Part shown: one piece after another, positions 15,320 through 24,500 of the stretch
Numbering within the stretch: position 1 is the stretch's first letter
Layout of the letters: each line of letters opens with the position of its first letter
Assembly: GCF_013334205.1 (NCBI RefSeq)
Contig: NZ_CP054424.1
Coordinates: 764,001 to 828,000 of the forward strand
Reading direction: 5' to 3'
Length of the DNA stretch: 64,000 bases
Source of the DNA: Rhodoferax sp. BAB1
Lineage (GTDB): Bacteria > Pseudomonadota > Gammaproteobacteria > Burkholderiales > Burkholderiaceae_C
The notes under the pieces: generated by a model
Told to the model about the DNA's origin: nothing
The model's input: the letters and a program-made list of their open reading frames with translations, nothing else
Databases searched by the model: none
Made by a program: the position numbers and the translations under genes

Positions 15320-16654
15320 TTAGAGTGCCGCTAAGACTTCCGCACCAATGCCTCGTCCCACACGCAGCCCCTCGTCGTTGTCGCTTCGAAAGTGAATGCC
15401 GCCCCAAAGTCGTGATATGGCGGCTTCATCAGCCATGGCATTCAGCTCCGGTGCTTCCGTAGGCCAGAAGTACGCCAAGACGATGGATGTCGCTCCAGAG
15501 AGTGTGGAGTGCCCGGATACATAACCCGGGAAGCCAGGTGTCACCAGGGGTGTCGTGAATCCTGGGGCAAGATCGCGTCGGATCGCAGTGATGGGGCGTT
15601 CACTCCAGTCACGGAACTTGATGCGCCAGCACGCGATGAAAGAGTCCTCCATGGCGACAGAGGTTGCGGCCAGGACGGCCACGCTGGCCTCAAATCTATC
15701 GCCTGGAATTTGCGAGCGCAGCAGTAGATCGATGGCGTGTTGCATCCAGACGCCAGCAGGGGTGACCGAGCCTGCATCCAGATTCCAGCGTTCGGCAACT
15801 TCGAGTTGCTTGGGTGTCAGATTCCGAATGACGTTCAGAACTTCCAGCGCCTCGCGGCGATGCTGTTCCGAGCCAGGGCGTGGCGCGGTGGGAGGTTGGT
15901 AACGCTGCGGGCTCGGCTTCAGCCAGGAGCGCCACTCGCCCGCATAGGGTTCTGTGGGGTTGACCGCATAGATCGGGTGCGCGGCTTGCCATATGCCGGG
16001 GAAGTCCTTGGGGCGGTCGCGGACAGGCCAAGTCCTGCCAGCGCCATCACGCAGGCTGCGATTGATGATGGCTTGTCCCACACGCGTTCCTGTCGCTTCG
16101 GCCAGGTCCTGATTGATGTTGCTCGCCGGAAGCTGCGCTGCAAGCCAGGCATATTGCGCCTCAAAAAAACCGGGTGTCTCATTGGGGAAGAGATGCTGCA
16201 GCACCAGAGATGCGGCCCTATGCGCGCTGAGTTCCCGCGTCTCTGCTGATGCGCCCTGTGTCGCTGCGAGCAGCCACGCGTCATGCATGGCAACCTGGGC
16301 GTGCGCGATGCAACGTGATGCCCGCAGAGGGTTCTGCTGATATTTCACGACCAGGCGCAGCCATTGTTTTGTCCAATGAACTGCGCGCTGAATGGTCTGG
16401 GTGTTGTCTTGGGCGGCTGCTGTGGGCCGCGAAAAAGCCACCAAGGAATGGCCGGAAGGCACCTCAATGAACCACGGGTGCTTGATGATTCCGTGTACTA
16501 ATTCAAGTGGGTCGGCTTTGGTCTCGGCGTGCGCTGGTGGCAGCATGCGCATCAGAAGAGGAGTGAATCCTGACGCCGCGAGGATCTTGATCAGTGACCG
16601 CTTATTTCTGGATATGGTGATGTGAGGGTTTTGTTGTTTGCTTGCTCGGTACAT
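15320..16654 (-). CDS. Vanadium-dependent haloperoxidase / PAP2-superfamily exported enzyme
   Basis: This predicts 444 residues with an N-terminal export signal (basic IRS-type start, hydrophobic LIKILAASGFTPLLMRML, then AHA). The vanadate/phosphate pocket is intact: PGYVSGHSTLSGA carries SGH with His382, and SRLWGGIHFRSDND fits R-x5-H-x3-D with Arg415, His421 and Asp425. The upstream helical half is that of VCPO-like haloperoxidases (HAQVAMHDAWLLAA). Such enzymes oxidise halides with peroxide, but acid phosphatase activity is possible in this superfamily, and many bacterial homologues have no assigned substrate. It is divergent from the first large exported protein across an AT-rich gap. Confidence 0.82.
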   Translation of the reverse strand: MYRASKQQNPHITISRNKRSLIKILAASGFTPLLMRMLPPAHAETKADPLELVHGIIKHPWFIEVPSGHSLVAFSRPTAAAQDNTQTIQRAVHWTKQWLRLVVKYQQNPLRASRCIAHAQVAMHDAWLLAATQGASAETRELSAHRAASLVLQHLFPNETPGFFEAQYAWLAAQLPASNINQDLAEATGTRVGQAIINRSLRDGAGRTWPVRDRPKDFPGIWQAAHPIYAVNPTEPYAGEWRSWLKPSPQRYQPPTAPRPGSEQHRREALEVLNVIRNLTPKQLEVAERWNLDAGSVTPAGVWMQHAIDLLLRSQIPGDRFEASVAVLAATSVAMEDSFIACWRIKFRDWSERPITAIRRDLAPGFTTPLVTPGFPGYVSGHSTLSGATSIVLAYFWPTEAPELNAMADEAAISRLWGGIHFRSDNDEGLRVGRGIGAEVLAAL

Positions 16655-16742
16655 GTGTGACAGCTTAAAAAATGTGTGTTAAAAACTCGCCCAATCAAAA
16701 GCGCTCATAAAAAATTAGAGCGTTAAAACGGGAGGATGTATT

Positions 16743-19736
16743 TTGCTGCGGCTTTTTGCCAGATTGCAAACGTTGTTGCTGTCCAGCGCATGGAGCCTAC
16801 TGGCTCTCTTCGTTTGCATTGCAGCCAGCGTCTATTCTTTCCCTGCACATGCCGTTGTTGAACGGTACAGCTACGACCCGCTGGGGCGTCTCGTTCAGTA
16901 CGTCGACAGCGCAGGCTTGGTCACCGAATACACTTACGACGCGGCGGGCAACCTCATTTCCGTAACGGGTGCCGGCGCAGCATCGGGACTGGTTCCCGTC
17001 CTGAGCACGGTGGCCCCCAGCATCATCCGACGCGGTGAGAGCAAGAGCCTGCTGATCACCGGCCAGCGTCTGCAGGTCGGCAGTTTGCGCTCATCGGATC
17101 CAGGTTTGGATCTGCTCAACGTCCGGCAGGCTGCGACCCAGATCCAGGCCGATCTCATTGCCGATCAGGCGGTTCCTGTTGGTGCGCAGACCCTGAGCTT
17201 CAGCAATGCGCAGGGCACTGCATCCATCGCCATCACGGTGGCGCCAGTACTGCCTGTACTTTCGGTGGAGCCTTCCCCTCTGGCTTTGCCGCCAGACAAC
17301 ACGACACGCAACATCACCTTGCGCCTGTCGAGCTCCGATGTGGTGTCGCACATCATCAACCTGGCCATGAGCGACACGAGCAAGGCGACGATTTCTCCTG
17401 CCTCGGTCACGATAACCCCGGGGCAGTCGTCCGTGCAGGTCAGCGTAACGCCCAAGGTCGCAGGCTTTACTTCGCTGCAGCTCACATCCTCCACCCTGGT
17501 GTCGACGACCGTGCCGGTGTTCATCACGGCTGATTTCAGGGGCGTCAACACCAGTCAGGCGATGCCAGTTGGCCTGGTCGTGGGTTCGGCGACGCAGCCG
17601 CCGTCCAACACGACTTCAGCCTTGTTTAGTGCGCCGCTTGTCGGTGTTGCCGTAGGTCCGGTGCTGACCGGCATCACCCCGGCCGGCATGCCTGTGGGGC
17701 AAGTGCAGAACCTGGTGGTGAGTGGCCGCGGCATACCTGCTGGCGCCACTCTGTCGGTATTGCCGTCGACGGGGCTGACTTTGGGTACCCCGGTCATTGC
17801 ATCGGATGGTTCGCAGATTTCCGCAACGCTGGATGTTGCCGCCAATGCCACACCTGGTGGGCGTGGTGTCGTGGTCAAGGATGCGAGCGGTAGGGTGCTG
17901 CCATTCGTTCCGGCAGCTGCATCCCAATTGATGCTGACCTCCGGCCAGCCCGAAATTTTCTCCATTGAACCGCTGTACGCCAAGGCCGGTACTTTGCTGC
18001 AGCTCAAGGTCCGCGGTCGTCATCTGCAGAACGGTCGTCTGGCTTTGCTGCCCGGCATTGATGTGGCCATCGATCCGCAGCCGGTGATCAACGCGACCGG
18101 GACAGAACTCACGGCTACGGTTCAGCTGTATCCCCTGGCTGCCCTGGGCCCGCGTGTGGTTCAGATCACCACGCCGTCCGGTCAAAGCAGTGCCGAGTTC
18201 AACGCGGCCAACCAGTTCAACATAGTGAGCCAGATCAACGGCACGCTGGGCCCTGTCTTCGCGCCGGTCGTGGGCATCATGGTGGGTGATGGATCGACGG
18301 CCACGCCCAATCAGTCCATTGGTCCGGTCGCCTCGCCCTCCCTGGGAGTGGTGGTTGGTGGTGCGGCTTACAGCGTCACGCCCAAGGTGGCCGTGGTGGG
18401 CACCTCGCTCAACCTGACGGTCACAGGTGTCGGCTTGCAGGCCGTGCAGTCGGTCAGTCTGCTGACGCCCGATGGCATCACCGCTTCCGCTTTTAGCGTG
18501 AACCCGGAAGGGACGGTGCTGACCCTGCCCATCACGGTGGATGCCACAGCGGCCAAGGTTGCGCGCAAGCTCGTGCTGCAGACGGCAACGGGTCGGATCC
18601 CCTTCGTGCGCGACGCCGAGAACAGCTTCCTGGTGGCTGCGCCTGCACCGGAAATCATTGCCACGGCGCCCCAGGTCATCAAGGCTGGCACGAGTGCCAC
18701 GCTGACCCTGCGCGGCAAAAACTTCCGCGATGTGCTGGGTGTACGTTTCGAACCGGCCGAAGGCTTGGCTGTCACCGCCAATGCCACCATCACCGCCAAT
18801 GCAGACGGTACATTGCTCACGGTGCCTGTGACGGCCACGGCTTCGGCGACGACCGGTCCGCGTACCGTGATCGTGGTGGCTGCTGGAGGTGAGTCCAGCA
18901 ATGTGGCCATGGCTGCCAACACCGTGCAGGTGGCCCAGCAGGTGGGTGCCACCTATGCGGACATCAGCGCACCGGCTGTGGGCTTGCTGGTGGGTTCGGG
19001 CACGACGGAACCTGCGGCCAGCAGCTTGCTGGTGTCGGCCTCGCTGGTCGGTGTGGTCGTCGAGGCACCGCTCGTCCCCGTCACGGATAGCCGGATCGTA
19101 GATGGGGCCCATGTGGGCGTGTCAGTGGGCGGGTTTGTGACGGGTACTGCACCGGCCACGCCTGACGGCTTCCTCATCGGCACCACTTCGACGCTCACAG
19201 TGCAGGGTGTGGGCCTGGACAAGACCAGCGCCATCACTTCACTGGGCCATGCCGGCATTACCTTCGGCACCTGGACGGTCAATTCGCAAGGGACGCTGTT
19301 GACAGTTCCCGTCACGGTCGCAAGTGGCGTGCCTGCCGGGCGCTATGGCGTGGCCTTGAGTCAGACGGTCAATGGCGTCACGAGCCGGTTCACCACCGTT
19401 CCTGCTGCACCGCTGCAATTCAATGTGGGTGCCTTGCCGACTTTGCTTGAATCGGTTTCGCCCATCGTGCTGGAGCAGGGCAAGAGCTATACCTTCACCG
19501 CGCGTGGTGAAGGGCTCAAGGATGTCTATGAGCTGTTTACCGAACCTGGTGCAGGTGTCCAGTTTGGCTCGGTGCAGTGGGGTTCAGACGCGTTCGGTGA
19601 ATTGCTCTCTGTCAGTGTTCGCATTGATGCGACCGCAGCTATCGGTAGCCGTGTGGTGCGTCTGCGCGTGCCTGGCGGGCTGACCGGTTCCGAGGCCGTC
19701 CCGGCCAACACCATCACCATCGTTTCGCCGCAATGA
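16743..19736 (+). CDS. Large exported IPT-like repeat protein with N-terminal YD repeats
   Basis: This predicts 997 residues. The start is a TTG preceded by GGGAGGA; no ATG in frame fits better. A signal peptide of about 37 residues ends PAHA. Immediately after come two Rhs-type YD repeats (RYSYDPLGRLV, TEYTYDAAGNLISVTG). The rest is beta-sandwich repeat material resembling IPT/TIG domains, each opening with a phrase such as PSIIRRGESKSLLITGQRL or PQVIKAGTSATLTLRGKNF. Three cassettes of paired VG-x-hVG motifs recur every 234-236 residues (starting near 17562, 18261 and 18969). It is probably a secreted or surface protein. It is co-directional with the glycine-rich and Rhs genes and the secretion operon, which may export it. 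Confidence 0.75.
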   Translation: MLRLFARLQTLLLSSAWSLLALFVCIAASVYSFPAHAVVERYSYDPLGRLVQYVDSAGLVTEYTYDAAGNLISVTGAGAASGLVPVLSTVAPSIIRRGESKSLLITGQRLQVGSLRSSDPGLDLLNVRQAATQIQADLIADQAVPVGAQTLSFSNAQGTASIAITVAPVLPVLSVEPSPLALPPDNTTRNITLRLSSSDVVSHIINLAMSDTSKATISPASVTITPGQSSVQVSVTPKVAGFTSLQLTSSTLVSTTVPVFITADFRGVNTSQAMPVGLVVGSATQPPSNTTSALFSAPLVGVAVGPVLTGITPAGMPVGQVQNLVVSGRGIPAGATLSVLPSTGLTLGTPVIASDGSQISATLDVAANATPGGRGVVVKDASGRVLPFVPAAASQLMLTSGQPEIFSIEPLYAKAGTLLQLKVRGRHLQNGRLALLPGIDVAIDPQPVINATGTELTATVQLYPLAALGPRVVQITTPSGQSSAEFNAANQFNIVSQINGTLGPVFAPVVGIMVGDGSTATPNQSIGPVASPSLGVVVGGAAYSVTPKVAVVGTSLNLTVTGVGLQAVQSVSLLTPDGITASAFSVNPEGTVLTLPITVDATAAKVARKLVLQTATGRIPFVRDAENSFLVAAPAPEIIATAPQVIKAGTSATLTLRGKNFRDVLGVRFEPAEGLAVTANATITANADGTLLTVPVTATASATTGPRTVIVVAAGGESSNVAMAANTVQVAQQVGATYADISAPAVGLLVGSGTTEPAASSLLVSASLVGVVVEAPLVPVTDSRIVDGAHVGVSVGGFVTGTAPATPDGFLIGTTSTLTVQGVGLDKTSAITSLGHAGITFGTWTVNSQGTLLTVPVTVASGVPAGRYGVALSQTVNGVTSRFTTVPAAPLQFNVGALPTLLESVSPIVLEQGKSYTFTARGEGLKDVYELFTEPGAGVQFGSVQWGSDAFGELLSVSVRIDATAAIGSRVVRLRVPGGLTGSEAVPANTITIVSPQ

Positions 19737-19854
19737 CGAGGGCAACACCATGAAGACACCTATTTCCAACGACGCGCACGTGCCTCTTGCAACCGGCGCT
19801 GCACCCATCTCTGTTTTACCCATTGCTTTTTCCAATTCGCTCAGGAGGATCGCC

Positions 19855-21411
19855 ATGTTTAAGTCCACTTCCACCCGCACCCGCACCGGGTTCGGTTTGC
19901 GTCCGCAGGCTCTCATGGCGGCGCTGACTCTCGCGTTCACCGCCTTTGGGGCGCACGCTTTCAACAGCGGCAGCACCGGTGCCGATGGGGCGCTGTCTCC
20001 GACGGTCAATACCGAGATCCAGCTTCCGCCTTCCGGTGTGCTGAACTACACCACGATCAATATTCCGACAGGTGTGACGGTCAAGTTCAGGCGTAACGCG
20101 CTGAATACGCCGGTGTATCTGCTGGCCAGCGGTAATGTGACGATTGCTGGCGCAATTGACATTAACGGGAAAACTGCTGCTGCTACGGGCACGGCAGGGG
20201 ATGGGGTGGTCGCCGATGACGGTGTGCCGGGTGAGGGTGGTCCAGGCGGATACGACGGTGGTCGAGGTGGGCGTGATGATCTGGTGCAGACACCGGCTGT
20301 CATCCGAGGTGGTGCAGGTCTGGGGCCTGGTGGGGGCTTGGGTGGGATTGAAGGGCCTGATGGTTGTAGCCCTGATGCTCGTCATTACCGTTATATCGGC
20401 GGGTCTGCTGGATATGCACAAGCCGGTCTTGAGCAGTACAGCTACCAATATGGTGGGTATTCCTGGTGTAGTGCGGCGTCGCCTGCTTCCGGCAAGGCAT
20501 ACGGTTCAGCCATATTGCAGCCTTTGATCGGCGGTTCTGGCGGCGGCGGCGGCCGTGGCGGCGCCAATTTCCCTGGGTCTGGCGGCGGCGGTGGTGGTGG
20601 CGCCTTGCTGATTGCCAGTTCAGGCACCGTTACACTGACTGGCAGTATCGGCGCTTCGGCTGGATATGGGGGTGCCGTTGCGGGTACCAATTCGGGTGGT
20701 TCTGGTGGCGGCGGTTCGGGCGGTGCTGTACGCATCGTTGCGACCAGTGTGACTGGTGCCGGCTCGATCACCGCGAACTTCGGTTGTCCGCAAGCCGTTA
20801 CCGGTTCTATCAACAGCAACATGAACTGCAACTATTTCCGCAGTTCAGTCGGTCGCATCCGTATTGAAGCCGAAGCACTGACCTACAGCGGCACCACAAC
20901 CCCGGCATACACAACAGACGTACCCGGTCCCGTCTTCCTGGCCAACATGCCTTCGCTGCGCATTGCCACGATTGCGGGTGTGGCTGTTCCGGCCAATCCT
21001 ACGGGTAATGCTGACGTGGTTTTGCCGGCAGATGTGGTCAACCCGGTCACAGTGACGTTTGAAACCGTCAATGTGCCGACAGGAAATACGATTGACTGGA
21101 AGCTGATCCCGGCCTATGGGATACCTTCGGGTGACCGGACTGCCGCCATTTCTGGCACTACGGCCGCAGGCACGGCCAGTGTGACGTTGACGTTGCCCCA
21201 AGGCCCCAGCACCCTTCAAGCCACCACCACCTACACCGTGGTCGTCGCCATGGGGGATGCGCTGTCGGTCTTCGCCCAGAACGAACGGGTCGAAAAGGTT
21301 CAGCTCATTGCCACCCTGGGTGGCCCGGGCCAGGCCAAGCTCATCACGGTCAGCGGCAAGGAATACATGGTGCCCATGTCCGTGTTGCAGCAAGTGGGCT
21401 TCGCGGGCTAA
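19855..21411 (+). CDS. Glycine-rich exported protein of unknown function
   Basis: This predicts 518 residues from the ATG at 19855, which has a strong AGGAGG six bases upstream; an in-frame ATG at 19750 would place 35 extra residues before the signal peptide. The signal peptide is basic then hydrophobic (LMAALTLAFTAFGAHA). A beta-helix-like N-terminal part (NIPTGVTVKFRRNALNTPVY, GNVTIAGAIDINGK) is followed by a glycine-rich core (GGPGGYDGGRGGRDD, GGSGGGGGRGGANFPGSGGG). The C-terminal 120 residues are not glycine rich. The pattern resembles secreted glycine-rich surface proteins. It lies between the IPT-like and Rhs genes, in the same direction. I do not recognise a named family. Confidence 0.72.
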   Translation: MFKSTSTRTRTGFGLRPQALMAALTLAFTAFGAHAFNSGSTGADGALSPTVNTEIQLPPSGVLNYTTINIPTGVTVKFRRNALNTPVYLLASGNVTIAGAIDINGKTAAATGTAGDGVVADDGVPGEGGPGGYDGGRGGRDDLVQTPAVIRGGAGLGPGGGLGGIEGPDGCSPDARHYRYIGGSAGYAQAGLEQYSYQYGGYSWCSAASPASGKAYGSAILQPLIGGSGGGGGRGGANFPGSGGGGGGGALLIASSGTVTLTGSIGASAGYGGAVAGTNSGGSGGGGSGGAVRIVATSVTGAGSITANFGCPQAVTGSINSNMNCNYFRSSVGRIRIEAEALTYSGTTTPAYTTDVPGPVFLANMPSLRIATIAGVAVPANPTGNADVVLPADVVNPVTVTFETVNVPTGNTIDWKLIPAYGIPSGDRTAAISGTTAAGTASVTLTLPQGPSTLQATTTYTVVVAMGDALSVFAQNERVEKVQLIATLGGPGQAKLITVSGKEYMVPMSVLQQVGFAG

Positions 21412-21581
21412 GCCGCGGCGCTCGGGCAATTACAGGCATTTGGTATCAGAACAGAAAGTGAGCATGGTCTAAGCGCTTGACCGGGGCGGGCTGGGAGGCC
21501 TGCCTCGTATGCCGTGTGCCAAGCAAGCCGCGGTACGCGTGCGCTGGACCTGCGATCTTCACACTCAGGGATAGGCGCGAT

Positions 21582-24500
21582 ATGTCGTGGATCACAAGCA
21601 GTAAGGTGCGGGCGCTGCTGCGTCGGCTGCAGGGCTGGGGGGCGGTGCTGCTCCTTCTGGGGGCTGCCCAGGTTGCGGCGCAGACCACGATCTACGGCCC
21701 GCAGAGCGCGTCCATCACGCCCACGGGGCGTGGTGCCGCTTCGTATGCCGACATCGACGGCTTCCTGGTCGGTCGCCACGTCAACGGTCCCTTCTATATT
21801 TCCGTCAACAACAACTCGACGCAGTGGCCCCATGACAAGAGCGCCTCGGTCGAGATCTGGGTCAACTTCGAGAAAGTCGTCAGCACCGGCAACGTTTTCA
21901 CGGCGCAAGGGGCGCCCATTCCCACTTTTCAGAGAAGCGTACGCCTGCGCACGGGCGCGCCCAACCTCATCCTTGTGAAGGTCAACGGCACGGCGCCGGT
22001 CCGCATCAATTACCAGATCCAGGCGGGCCAGATTCCCGTCGTACCTTCCACGCTCAGCGGCCTGGCGCCCAATCCGCTGGCGTTGACCAATGGCAAGAGC
22101 GGGGTGCTGAGTGCCACGCTCAGCCCCACGCCTTCCGTGGCCGGTGCGGTGACGCTCAGCAGCGCGGATACGAATGTCGCCGGCGTGCCCGGCAGCGTGG
22201 CCTATGGAGCGGGGCAATCCCAGGTGGCCATTCCGGTGCAGGGCAAAGGGGTCGGTCAGACCACGCTCACGGCCAGCCTCAACGGCAGCGCGCGCAGCGT
22301 CGCTGTCAACGTGTCGCCGGTGCCGCCGCGCGTCGTGTCGCTGCGCCCCATCTACAGCGCTGTGCAGCAAGGCGCCAGCGGCCAGCTCCAGGTGCGCATT
22401 GCGCCCAGCCAGGAGCAGGACACCACGGTTCCCCTGGCCAGTTCGGATGCGGCCAAGCTCGGCGTGCCTGCCAACGTCATCGTCCCGGCCGGGCAGACCA
22501 CTGCCAACTTTGCCGTGCAGGGCCAGGCCACGGGCCTGGCCTATGTCACGGCCACCTTGCCGGGCACGCACCGTCCTTCTCGTGCATCGGCCATCGTCCG
22601 TGTGGTGCCGGCCACGGTGTCGGTCACATCCCTGCTGCCCGCCACCAGTGTGCTGACCAAGGGCAGCACGGCCCAGCTGACCGTGCAGCTCTCGGCAGCG
22701 CAGAGCGCCGATACGGTGGTTGCCCTGCAAGCACGTACCGGCGGCATCGTCAGCATGCTCGCCAGCCTCACCGTCCCGGCTGGCGCCATGCAGGCCAGCT
22801 TCAATGTCACTGCGCTGGAGGTGGGCAACACCTTGGTGGCCGCGACGCTGGGTGGCAGCACCGTGGAGGCGGCCGTGCAGGTCACGCCCGTGCCCGCGGC
22901 CGTCGCGGCGCTCACGCCCGCCAGCAGCACACTCATCGTCGGTGCCAGCGGCACGCTGACGGTCCAGCTCAACAGCGCGCAAAGCACAGTCACCACCGTG
23001 GCACTTTCTGCCCAGCCTGCCGGTACGGTGCAGGTGCCGGCCACCGTCAACGTGCCGGCCGGACAGAATCAGGTCGAGTTCCAGGTCAGCGCTTTAGCCG
23101 TGGGGCAGGCGCAGGTGATGGCCAGCCTCAACGGCACGAGCCAGAGTGCCACGGTCGTCGTGACCCCGCAACCTGCAGCCCTGGCCTCGGTGCTGCCCAG
23201 TCCCCTGGGCTTGCAGCAGGGTGCCAGCGGTGCCGTCACGGTGCGCCTGAACGCCGTACAGAACGAAGACGTCACGGTCGACCTGGCCGCCGCCCACCCG
23301 GCCCTGTTGCAGGTGCCCGAGACCTTGTTGATCTCTGCCGGCCAGATCGAGGCAGAAGTCAGCGTGCAGGCGCTGGCCGAGGGCAGCACCCAGTTCACGG
23401 TCACCCTCAACGGCGCGAGCACGACGGTGCCGGTCACCATCACACCGCCACCGCCGGTATTGGCCAGCCTGCTGCCGGCCACCCAGGATCTGCCCAAGGG
23501 CAAGCTGGGGCAGCTGCGCCTCACGCTGGACCGTGCGGCGCAGGAACCAGCCCTCGTCAGTCTGAGCAACAGCAACACCGGGGCGCTGGGCCTGCCGGCC
23601 CAGGTGACGGTGCCTGCGGGTGTGCTCGCCATCGACGTACCCATGACCGCGTTGACGCTAGGGCAGTCTACCGTGGTGGCCAGCCTCAACGGCAGCACGG
23701 CCCAGGTGGTGGTCAATGTGGTGGCCCCCGAAATCATGGGCATCACGCTCACACCGTCCAGTGTCAGCCTCACGCCCGGCCAGAGCACCGAAGTGCAGGC
23801 CACGGGCACCTATTCCGACGGCAGCACCCGCAACATCAGCAACGATCCCAACACCAGCTGGGCGGTGGCCGATGCGGCACTGGCCAGCGTCAGCGCCCAA
23901 GGCCGCGTGACGGCCCTGCAGCAGGGCGAGACCGTGCTCAGCGCCAGCCAGACCGTGGCACCCACCTACGGCAATCCCACACCCAGTGCTGTCGTCGACC
24001 AGGCCAGTGTGACGGTCGGCAGCCCGGCACCGCTGGCCATGTCGGCCGCCAAGACGGCTCTGGTGGTGGGTGAGACGGTGGCCGTCAGCATCACCGCGCC
24101 TTATGCCGCGGGTGCCACGCCCTACACCGTCAACCTCAGCAGCAGCGGCACGGCCACGCTGCAGTACCCGTCCAGCGTCACCATCAACCCCGGCCTGACC
24201 AGCGTCACCTTCAATGTCCAGGCCGCCAGCGCCGGTACCGTGGCGCTCAGCGCCTCGGCCGTGCCCTTTGCGCCGGGCCAGCTCAGCTTCACCGCCACGC
24301 CGCCCATACCCACGGCCATCGTCATCAGCGGCTTGGCGCCCACCAGCGGCACCGTGGGCAGCGTGGTCACGCTTATCGGTGAGGGTTTTGTCTCGCCGGC
24401 CAGCGCCAACACCGTGGCCTTTGCCGGCAATGTGCCGGCCATCGTGCAGTCCGGCACGGCCATTGAACTCAAGGTCCTGGTGCCCGAAACGGCGCAAAGC

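Noticed and set aside
22048..23733. Regular repeats that might suggest a CRISPR array
   Set aside because: The period is about 280 bases, the units are divergent and in frame, and they encode protein repeats. No short identical repeats with unique spacers were seen anywhere.
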